Assembly (NCBI GenBank): GCA_963761475.1
Contig: CAVXGT010000019.1
Span: 434,001 to 498,000 of the forward strand
Length of the DNA stretch: 64,000 bases
Direction of reading: 5' to 3'
Source: Ga0077555 sp963761475
GTDB lineage: Bacteria > Pseudomonadota > Alphaproteobacteria > Rhizobiales > Hyphomicrobiaceae
Of this stretch, positions 27,457 through 34,606 are shown one piece after another (positions within the stretch are counted from its first letter, which is position 1; every line of letters starts with the position of its first letter). The notes under the pieces are model-generated. The model saw only the letters and a program-made list of their open reading frames with translations, was not told where the DNA came from and did no database searches. The translations under genes were made by a program, and so were the position numbers.

Positions 27457-28146
27457 CTAGGCTTGCAGGATGAATTGCGTGAGTTCGTCCGGGGTCGATA
27501 GCATCGGGTAGTGGCCGGTGTCGATCACATGCCAGCGGCCCTTGAGCTTGTCGCAGCTGCGGCGAATGTGGGCCTCTCCCGGATTAGGGGCCTGGCTGCA
27601 GTAGAGCACGGATGCCTTCCAGGGCATGTCCCAGAATTTCGCGAGCTTCACGGGCTGATGGAAGACGGCCGTCGGATGTAGCGTGATCCGCTCGGCGGCC
27701 CATTGCTTGGTCGGCTCGTCGAGACCGGCGAAGAGGCGACCCGTCGCATCCTCCTTGGAGGGCCCAAGCGCCAGTTCCGTGTTGATCGAGGCCGGCCGCG
27801 TGACGATGTCTCGGATCTTCTCGCCGTTGAAAAGGGCCAATGCGTCGGCGAAGACGACGCGACCGACGCGCTCGGGAGCGCGTTCGGCAGCGGCCGCCAT
27901 CACCATGCCGCCGCTCGAAGTGCCGACCAGGACCGTATCCTTCAGGTCCTCGTAGTGGAGGAGCTGAGCTATTTCCTCGCCGTGGGTCTCGGTGGTGATG
28001 CCGGCGCGCATGGCGCCTTTGCGTTCGCCGCAGCCATCGAGCGTTGGCGCGTAGACGATATGGCCGGCGCTGCGCAGGCGCTGGGCAATGCGCTGCCAGA
28101 TCCAACCGCCCTGGTAGGCGCCGTGGATGAGGACGAAGTTGGTCAT
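27457..28146 (-). CDS. Alpha/beta hydrolase, esterase/hydroxynitrile-lyase type
   Basis: A 229-residue hydrolase that opens FVLIHGAYQGGWIWQ, the oxyanion region of the plant-type esterase and hydroxynitrile lyase group. The nucleophile elbow is GTSSGGMV (serine near residue 78) and the histidine lies in DTGHYPMLSTPDEL near the C-terminus. The length fits the group. It follows an SDR gene on the same strand by 109 bp, so the two may act on one small-molecule route. Confidence 0.87.
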   Translation of the reverse strand: MTNFVLIHGAYQGGWIWQRIAQRLRSAGHIVYAPTLDGCGERKGAMRAGITTETHGEEIAQLLHYEDLKDTVLVGTSSGGMVMAAAAERAPERVGRVVFADALALFNGEKIRDIVTRPASINTELALGPSKEDATGRLFAGLDEPTKQWAAERITLHPTAVFHQPVKLAKFWDMPWKASVLYCSQAPNPGEAHIRRSCDKLKGRWHVIDTGHYPMLSTPDELTQFILQA

Positions 28147-28255
28147 TGGATCGTTTCCTTCTTGGAAAGCGTGGTGAACATGATTGTGCAATGGGCAGCA
28201 GGGCCGGGACTTGCCGGCTTGCCGGCGCGCGTCTGGGCCTGTCGGGCTGGGTGCT

Positions 28256-29020
28256 CTAGAGCCCGCCGGTGACGTCGATGGTGAGGCCGGTGACGAAGTC
28301 GGCATGGGCGGAGGCGAGGAAGGCGATGACGTTGGCCTGGTCGACGGCTTCGGCCATGCGACGCATCGGGGTGCGTTCGATATCGGCGGCGCGGACGTCC
28401 GGCGGGCGCTGCTCCCAGCGGGGCTTGATGCGCTCGGTGAGCGTCATCGACGGGGCGATGGCGTTGACGTTGATACCGTGGGGGCCCAACTCGTGCGAGA
28501 GCTTGGTGGTGAATGCAATAATGCCGCCCTTGGCTGCTGCGTAGGCGGAGGAACTGGCGACGCTTTTGCCTCTGCCGGCGATGGAGGCGATGTTGACGAT
28601 CTTGCCGCCGCCCTGGCGCTTCATGATCGGGATCACGGCGTGCGTGAACAGGAAGGTGGCGTTGAGGTTGAAGTCGACGATTGCCTGCCATTCGGCAAGC
28701 GTCAGCTCCTCGGTCTCGGCCTGCGGCTTGGCGATGATGGTCGAGCCGCCCACGCCATTCATGAGGATATCGACACGCCCGAAGCGTTTGGCCGTGTCGG
28801 CGACGACGGCGTCGACGTGGCCTGCATCCAGCGCGTTGGCCACATAGGGGTAGGCCTTGCCGCCGGACGCCGTGATCTCGGCCACGGTTGCTTCGAGGCG
28901 GTCCTTGTTGTTGTCAACGGCGGCGACGGCGCCGCCTTCGGCCGCGATGATATTGCACGTGGCGCGCCCGATGCCGCTTGCCGCTGCCGTGATCAGGGCC
29001 ACCTTGTCCTTGAAGCGCAT
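28256..29020 (-). CDS. Short-chain dehydrogenase/reductase (SDR)
   Basis: A 254-residue classical SDR. The cofactor loop is TAAASGIGRATC, the NNAG position reads NGVGG, the catalytic serine is in NIASIAGRG, and the active-site pair is YAAAK. The GGAGG site 9 nt before the ATG fixes the start. The C-terminus VTGLTIDVTGGL is typical of FabG-like oxidoreductases. It is divergent from a methyltransferase gene 134 bp away. The substrate cannot be read from the sequence. Confidence 0.92.
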   Translation of the reverse strand: MRFKDKVALITAAASGIGRATCNIIAAEGGAVAAVDNNKDRLEATVAEITASGGKAYPYVANALDAGHVDAVVADTAKRFGRVDILMNGVGGSTIIAKPQAETEELTLAEWQAIVDFNLNATFLFTHAVIPIMKRQGGGKIVNIASIAGRGKSVASSSAYAAAKGGIIAFTTKLSHELGPHGINVNAIAPSMTLTERIKPRWEQRPPDVRAADIERTPMRRMAEAVDQANVIAFLASAHADFVTGLTIDVTGGL

Positions 29021-29154
29021 GGGCTGTTCCTCCGGCCTTTCTTGGGGGGCTTTTTTCTCATCATCAATCGGATCGGAGGGGGCGGCAAGTGCTGGCCGTC
29101 TTGCGGAGTGAGGGCAGGTCGGGAACAATCGACCGTAACGATGGAGGAAGATGT

Positions 29155-30165
29155 ATGGCCAGGCCCGAAGACGCGCAGCGACCGACCACGGTGCGTTTGC
29201 AGAATATCGCCCAATCCTACGGTCAATCCGCCGCTTTGATGGCAGCGGTGGAGCTTGGGGTTTTCACTGCCATTTCAAAGGGCGCCGGGACTTTCGACGA
29301 GGTGGCGCGCGCGGTGGACATTCTGCCAACCAACGCTGAGCGGCTGGTCGTGCTGCTGTGTGCGGCGGGCCTCGTCGAACGGCAAGGCGGCCGGCTCGTC
29401 AACGCGCCGGATGTCGAGCGCTTTCTGGTGGCGGGTGAGCCGGGCTACATGGGCCCCTGGATTACCTTTACCAAGCCGCAGTGGAACGAGTGGGGCCGGC
29501 TAAGCGATCACCTGCGCGTGAAATCGCTGAAGCGGATGGGCACGATCGGCGACATCACCGTCGAAGATGCGCGCCGCTACCACAAGTCCACCTATTCGAT
29601 CGGCATGGGAGCGGGACGGCGTTTCGTGCGGCAGGTGGATTTGTCGAAACGCCGGCGCATCATGGACATCGGCGGCGGCTCGGGCGCCTACTGCATCCAG
29701 GCGGCCAAGCAGCACGCGCACTTGAGCGGTGTGGTGCTCGACCTCGAACCCGTCGTCATCGTCGCCCGCGAGTTCCTGGCTGAAAATGGGGTCGGCGACC
29801 GCATCGAGGCGCAGGCCTGCAATTTTGTCACTGATCCGCTTCCAACCGATTGTGACGTTGCGATCATGGCCTCCAACCTGCCGATGTACTCGCGCGAGGT
29901 GATCGCCGCCGTGATCAAGAAGGCTCACGATGCGCTGTTGCCCGGAGGGCAAATGCATTTGATCGGAGAGACCACCAACGATGAGCGGACCGGGCCTTGG
30001 GGACCGGCCTATTGGGGGCTCGGACAGGCGATTGCGGACTCGGAAGGGGTTGCGCACTCAGAAAGCGATGCGACGGGCTATTTTCGGTCGGCGGGCTTCG
30101 GCGACGTCCGTGTGGAAGAGTTCATTCCGGGCTCGCTCAGCCGTATTGTCGGCACCAAGGCATGA
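29155..30165 (+). CDS. SAM-dependent methyltransferase, plant-type O-methyltransferase fold
   Basis: A 336-residue methyltransferase. The N-terminal winged-helix dimerisation domain (about 15-100, AAVELGVFTAISKGAGTFDEVARAV) is followed by the catalytic domain with the SAM motif MDIGGGSGAYC near residue 179. The family acts on hydroxyl groups of aromatic or polyketide-like compounds. The start at 29155 has GGAGGAAG upstream. Its last codon overlaps the nitronate monooxygenase start (ATGA), so the two proteins are made together. Confidence 0.9.
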   Translation: MARPEDAQRPTTVRLQNIAQSYGQSAALMAAVELGVFTAISKGAGTFDEVARAVDILPTNAERLVVLLCAAGLVERQGGRLVNAPDVERFLVAGEPGYMGPWITFTKPQWNEWGRLSDHLRVKSLKRMGTIGDITVEDARRYHKSTYSIGMGAGRRFVRQVDLSKRRRIMDIGGGSGAYCIQAAKQHAHLSGVVLDLEPVVIVAREFLAENGVGDRIEAQACNFVTDPLPTDCDVAIMASNLPMYSREVIAAVIKKAHDALLPGGQMHLIGETTNDERTGPWGPAYWGLGQAIADSEGVAHSESDATGYFRSAGFGDVRVEEFIPGSLSRIVGTKA

Positions 30166-31136
30166 CGTTGGGGAAGACGATGTTTCACACGGTGGTCTGC
30201 GATCTTCTGTCGATCCGCTATCCGATCCTGCAGGGCGCCATGCAAGGCGGCGGCGGGGTCGGGCTGGTGGCTGCTGTTTCCGAGGCTGGTGGGCTCGGTG
30301 TGCTGCCGACGTTCGGCGGTACGGACAAGAAGCTGCGTGAGGATATCGCCGCCGTGCGCACCCTCACGGCAAAACCGTTCGGCGTGAACATCATGCCGAT
30401 GGGGCGCGGTATCACGGAACGTTGCGTTGCGACCTGTATCGAACTCGAGGTGCCCGTCGTGACAACCGGGCGTGCCGATCCCGGAGAGGATGCCGTCCGC
30501 AAGCTCAGGGATGCCGGCATCAAGGTGGTGTCGGTCATTCCGACGGTCGAACACGCCAGGCGCATGGAAGGGGAAGGTGTCGATGCCGTGGTCGCCTCGG
30601 GCACGGAAGCGGGCGGTCATGTTGGAACGATCGCGACGCTGCCGCTGGTGCCGATGGTCGTCGATGCCGTCAAGATCCCCGTGCTGGCAGCCGGTGGAAT
30701 CGGCGATGCGCGGGGCATGCTGGCGGCGTTTGCGCTGGGGGCGGCAGGAATCCAGATGGGAACGCGCTTCATGGCGACGGCGGAGTCCGATCTCAATGCC
30801 TGGGGGCAGGCACGGCTCCTCGAGATGCGGGAAACGGAAACGATCGTGACGCGGGCCATGACGGGAGCGACCGTGCGGTGCATCCGTACGCCCGAGATCG
30901 TGGCCTACGAGGACGCGCTTGCGCGACATGCGCCTGAAGACGAGATCACCGAACTCAAGCGGGCGGTGCGCGGCTCACGCAACGAGGAGGACAAGAGCTT
31001 GCGGCGGCAGTCGGCTGCAGGGCAGGTTGCGGGGCTCATTCACGATGTGCCGACGGTCGGCGCGCTCATCGAAAATATGGTGCGGGATGCAGCAGCGCTG
31101 GCGCAGCGGATGCCGGCGATCGCCAGGGGCGGCTGA
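30162..31136 (+). CDS. Nitronate monooxygenase family protein (2-nitropropane dioxygenase-like)
   Basis: A 324-residue FMN-dependent TIM-barrel enzyme. It starts with YPILQGAMQGGGGVGLVAAVSEAGGLG, the FMN-binding N-terminal region. It continues with VDAVVASGTEAGGHVG and the phosphate-binding PVLAAGGIGDARGMLAAFALGAAGIQMGTRF. Many such annotated enzymes act instead as enoyl reductases or on other substrates. The ATG at 30162 overlaps the methyltransferase stop; a second ATG at 30180 is possible. An MFS exporter follows at 165 bp. Confidence 0.9.
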   Translation: MTLGKTMFHTVVCDLLSIRYPILQGAMQGGGGVGLVAAVSEAGGLGVLPTFGGTDKKLREDIAAVRTLTAKPFGVNIMPMGRGITERCVATCIELEVPVVTTGRADPGEDAVRKLRDAGIKVVSVIPTVEHARRMEGEGVDAVVASGTEAGGHVGTIATLPLVPMVVDAVKIPVLAAGGIGDARGMLAAFALGAAGIQMGTRFMATAESDLNAWGQARLLEMRETETIVTRAMTGATVRCIRTPEIVAYEDALARHAPEDEITELKRAVRGSRNEEDKSLRRQSAAGQVAGLIHDVPTVGALIENMVRDAAALAQRMPAIARGG

Positions 31137-31301
31137 GACGCGACGCATGGCAGCAGTTGCCGGTCGGTGATTGATCGGATTGCAAGATCGTGGCTCATGG
31201 GGCGTGCGGCGCGAGGGCGCGCGTGCCGTGCCTGAAACGTGCGGCTGTGCCGCTCGAAGTACGCGTTCTCTCCCTTCGATGGCCAGAGGGCGTGGTGTCA
31301 G

Positions 31302-32555
31302 ATGACTGCAATCCTCAGACCTGTCGGTGCGCTCATGCTCGCCACGGCGATCCTGCTTCTGGGCGGGGGATTGATCGGGCTGCTGCTGCCGCTACGGGCG
31401 GATCTCGAAGGCTTCGGGCCGGTTCAAATCGGTGTACTCGGCGGCGCCTACTACGGTGGCTTGATGGCGGGGTGCTTCCTGGCACCGATGGTGATCGGGC
31501 GTGTAGGCCACATCAGGGCGTTTGCCGCCTCGACGGCACTCGCGACGATTGCGCCGTTGGCGCACATGTTGATCGTCGATCCCGTCGCCTGGACGGTGCT
31601 GCGAGTGTTCCAGGGTATCTGTTTTGCCGGCTTGTTCACTGTCATCGAGAGTTGGCTCTCGGATGCGGCCGCCGACGAGAACCGGGGCCGGGTGCTGGCG
31701 CTCTACACGGTCGTCCATCTCACCGTCGCAACAGCCGGCATGCAGTTGATCGGGCTTGGCAAGGTTGGCAGCTTCGAGTTGTTCGCCATGGTGGCGATCC
31801 TGTTCTCGCTGGCGGCGCTGCCTGTGGCGTTGACGCAGACACCGGCGCCGACGCCACCGCGCACCGCGGGGCTGCATATCCGCCAGCTCGCCGATATTTC
31901 TCCAACGGCGCTGGCGGGCTCTCTTTTTGCGGGGCTTTCCAACAGCGCGCTTTGGACCATGACGCCTGTGTTCGGGAAGGATCTTGGGCTTGCGGCGAAG
32001 GAAGCGGCGTTGCTGTTAGCGGTGATGGTTCTTGCCGGGGCGGTGGGGCAGTGGCCGGTCGGTTGGATCTCGGACCGGGTCGGACGGCGGCCGGTGCTGA
32101 TGGCGGTGACGCTCGGGGCGGGGGCGGCGTGTATCGGGATAGTGCATGCGGCGGGGAAGGACCAGATGATGCTGCTCGCCTACGCGAGCCTGCTCGGCGC
32201 GTGCACGTTCTCGCTCTATCCGCTGAGCGTTGCGCACGCCAACGATCTGGTGGCGCGGGACAAAGCAGTCGAAACCTCGGGCGGACTGCTGCTGGTGTTC
32301 TCGTTCGCTGCAATCTTCGGACCGCTGATTGCGTCGCTCTCCATGGCAATGCTTGGTGATTGGGCGCTATTCTTCTACCTCGGTCTGGTCCACTTGATCT
32401 TCGTGCCGATTCTGATGCTGCGGATCGGCCAGCGCCCCAACCTTCCGACCAAGGACAAGGACGAATTCGTGGCACTGGCGCGTACGACGCCTGCCATGTT
32501 CGATCTCGATCCCCGCAGTGACGGCCATGGCCCGACCGAGGCGGCGGAGCAGTGA
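31302..32555 (+). CDS. MFS transporter, YcaD-like
   Basis: A 417-residue major-facilitator protein with about 12 hydrophobic segments. The A-motif-like loop between segments 2 and 3 reads GRVGHIRAF, and the second-half counterpart is WISDRVGRRPVLM. The N-terminus LMLATAILLLGGGLIGLLLPLRA and the FQGICFAGLFTVIESWLSD block resemble the YcaD group of putative exporters. The start at 31302 is chosen because upstream codons add a hydrophilic leader. It may export the product of the methyltransferase and nitronate monooxygenase pair, but that is inference. Confidence 0.88.
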   Translation: MTAILRPVGALMLATAILLLGGGLIGLLLPLRADLEGFGPVQIGVLGGAYYGGLMAGCFLAPMVIGRVGHIRAFAASTALATIAPLAHMLIVDPVAWTVLRVFQGICFAGLFTVIESWLSDAAADENRGRVLALYTVVHLTVATAGMQLIGLGKVGSFELFAMVAILFSLAALPVALTQTPAPTPPRTAGLHIRQLADISPTALAGSLFAGLSNSALWTMTPVFGKDLGLAAKEAALLLAVMVLAGAVGQWPVGWISDRVGRRPVLMAVTLGAGAACIGIVHAAGKDQMMLLAYASLLGACTFSLYPLSVAHANDLVARDKAVETSGGLLLVFSFAAIFGPLIASLSMAMLGDWALFFYLGLVHLIFVPILMLRIGQRPNLPTKDKDEFVALARTTPAMFDLDPRSDGHGPTEAAEQ

Positions 32556-32795
32556 TGCCAGCCATGTGGTCGGCCCGATGACAGGGCGTGATCGGCGATA
32601 GACGAAGCGGCAAGGCACGTGGCAGGCTGATCGCTGGTGCAGGTGCCTTTCATCCGAAAGGCCGGCGCTGGGACACGGGTGCTCTCGACTGGCGTCGCGT
32701 GGCCGATGCTCTTTTGAGGTGGCGGCGAAGCTACGTCTGCTGCGGCCAATTGGGGCCTTACTCACGGTCGAGCTACAACTTGGAGGATCGTCGCC

Positions 32796-33707
32796 ATGCC
32801 CATCGCTATGCCAGCCATCAGCCTGGTGGCGGTGCCCGGTCGCCGCCGGGCCACATTGGAGGCCGCTGCCGAAATCGACCGGCGGGGTTTTGCCGGGATC
32901 TGGTCGCCCAGCATGTTCTCGAACATGTCGTTGGCCGAGGCGTTATGTCACGCGACCAGCCGCATCACGTTCGCCACGTCGATCGCGCCGATCTATTCGC
33001 GGACGCTCACCGACTTTGCGCAGAGCGCGGCCTTCATCCATGAGGTGTCAGGGGGACGCTTCCGCCTCGGCGTCGGCGTCAGCCACGCGCCCTCGCATGT
33101 GCGCATGGGCGTGACGCCCGGCAAACCGCTCGCGGACATGCGGTCCTTCGTCGAGAAATTCCGAGCTTCGGAGGGGCTTGGCGGACTGCCGCCGGTGGTT
33201 CTGGCTGCTTTGCGGACAAACATGGTGAAATTGGCGGGCGAGATCGGCGATGGAGTTGTGTTTGCCAATGCCTCGCGCTCGCATATGGGGGCCAGCCTGC
33301 AGCACCTGCCTGAAGCCAAGCGGCGGGACGACGGTTTTGCCATCGCCAACATGATCCCGACCTGCATCAGCGACGACGTCGAGGCGGCCAAGGCCGTCAA
33401 CCGGCGGACGCTGACGTCATACGGCATGCTGCCCAACTACCGGAATTATTGGAAAGAGGCGGGCTACGTCGAAGAAATGGTGGCGATCGAGAAGGCGATT
33501 GAGGAGGGCCGAAAAGAGGACGTGCCCAAATACTTCTCCGACCGTTGGCTCGCCGACTGCACGCTTTTCGGTCCACGCAACAAGGTGCTGGAAGGCGTCG
33601 AGGCGTGGCGGGCGGCCGGCGTCAAGACGCCGATCATCGTACCGTCATCGGCTGCTGGCAATCAGATGAAAGCCATCGAGGAAGTGATGGCTGCCTTCGC
33701 CGGCTGA
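32796..33707 (+). CDS. LLM-class flavin-dependent oxidoreductase
   Basis: A 303-residue luciferase-like protein, shorter than and not closely similar to the tandem pair at 21-24 kb. It has the barrel start AAEIDRRGFAGIWSP, the FATSIAPIYSRTLTDFAQSA strand and FRLGVGVSHAP. The late region includes VLEGVEAWRAAGVKTPIIVP. Its cofactor could be FMN or F420. TGGAGGA lies 8 nt before the ATG. It is 240 bp after the MFS gene and ends in a shared bidirectional terminator. Confidence 0.9.
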   Translation: MPIAMPAISLVAVPGRRRATLEAAAEIDRRGFAGIWSPSMFSNMSLAEALCHATSRITFATSIAPIYSRTLTDFAQSAAFIHEVSGGRFRLGVGVSHAPSHVRMGVTPGKPLADMRSFVEKFRASEGLGGLPPVVLAALRTNMVKLAGEIGDGVVFANASRSHMGASLQHLPEAKRRDDGFAIANMIPTCISDDVEAAKAVNRRTLTSYGMLPNYRNYWKEAGYVEEMVAIEKAIEEGRKEDVPKYFSDRWLADCTLFGPRNKVLEGVEAWRAAGVKTPIIVPSSAAGNQMKAIEEVMAAFAG

Positions 33708-33712
33708 ACGAA

Positions 33713-33748
33713 AAGTAGCTGCGATGGCGATGGCCATCGCAGCTACTT
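33713..33748. terminator. Bidirectional terminator between converging genes
   Basis: A perfect 16-bp stem (33713-33728 with 33733-33748) with loop GATG lies between the stop at 33707 (plus) and the stop at 33784 (minus). On the minus strand the stem is followed by TTTT. Confidence 0.75.
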
Positions 33749-33783
33749 GTCTGGGCTGATTCTCGTTCGGCGGGGCGGGCGGC

Positions 33784-34461
33784 TCAATGGCGGGTGAGTG
33801 GTCGCCACACGCGCAGGGTCTCTAGTAAGTCCTGGGCGTTGCCGATCATGCGGCGGTTGGCGGGCGTGAGGGACGGACCGGTCAGATCCCAGGCGCTGGT
33901 GGTCTTCTGGGGCGATTGGCTGGCGGCTGCAAGGCGGGCCACGGAAATGTCTGCAATGGCGGCGCTGGTGTAGACGGGTTGGGCGGTGTTCCACAAGCGA
34001 GCGAAGGTCATGCGGGCGGCGCGGGCCTCGGCCGGGGCATTGGGGGTGAACTTCTCGAATGTATCGGTCTTTGCCGGGTCGCGCCGCATGCAGTCGCCGA
34101 ACCACGAGGCGGTGTCGCCAACGATCAATTGCTCGTGGCCGTCGAGGACGCGAGGATTTGAGGTGAGGCGGATCTCGTGGACGAATCTCGAGCTGAAGAC
34201 CAGGTTCCAGGTCTCGTTGGCTGCGGCGACTGCACCGCCGGTCAGAATGATGCTGGCCCCGATGCCCCGGTCGGCGAACGTCTCGGACAGGCTCAAGAGC
34301 GCAGATACAACGGCGCTTGACGGTGACTGGGCGACAAGAGCGATTGCATCGGCGCGGTGGTCGGACGAAGGTCCGATCTGGTCCAACATGAAGGTCTTGA
34401 GCTTCCTCTCGCGCTCCTCTTTCGTGGTGATGGCCGTCGATCGAGGCGTGTTGAGGCTCAT
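33784..34461 (-). CDS. Conserved-looking hypothetical protein
   Basis: A 225-residue soluble protein that I do not recognise. It opens with a charged helix (TTKEERERKLKTF). A strand-like segment IGASIILTGGAV and a central block RLTSNPRVLDGHEQLIVGDTAS and WFGDCMRRDPAKTD follow, with a histidine, aspartates and a cysteine that could be catalytic or structural. The C-terminal third is helical, ending in arginines. No signal peptide or membrane segment is seen. The start is placed at 34461 because GAGGGA lies upstream; 34476 is the alternative. It follows the terminator of the large membrane-protein gene, so it has its own promoter. Confidence 0.65.
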   Translation of the reverse strand: MSLNTPRSTAITTKEERERKLKTFMLDQIGPSSDHRADAIALVAQSPSSAVVSALLSLSETFADRGIGASIILTGGAVAAANETWNLVFSSRFVHEIRLTSNPRVLDGHEQLIVGDTASWFGDCMRRDPAKTDTFEKFTPNAPAEARAARMTFARLWNTAQPVYTSAAIADISVARLAAASQSPQKTTSAWDLTGPSLTPANRRMIGNAQDLLETLRVWRPLTRH

Positions 34462-34543
34462 GTTTTTTTCCCTCATCGCTCAGGCAATGCCCGGGCCCTT
34501 GTTGTTGGCATCCGAATTTGCAGCTCAAGGTATTAAATAAACA

Positions 34544-34580
34544 TTATGCCCCGGGCCGTTCTGAGACGGGTCCGGGGCAT
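34544..34580 (-). terminator. Rho-independent terminator of the large membrane-protein gene
   Basis: The 10-bp outer stem (34544-34553 with 34571-34580) and an inner CCGT/ACGG pairing are followed, in minus-strand reading, by the T-rich sequence ATGTTTATTTAA. It lies 27 bp after the stop at 34607. Confidence 0.8.
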
Positions 34581-34606
34581 ATTCGTGGCGAGGCCAACTT
34601 GCTTGC

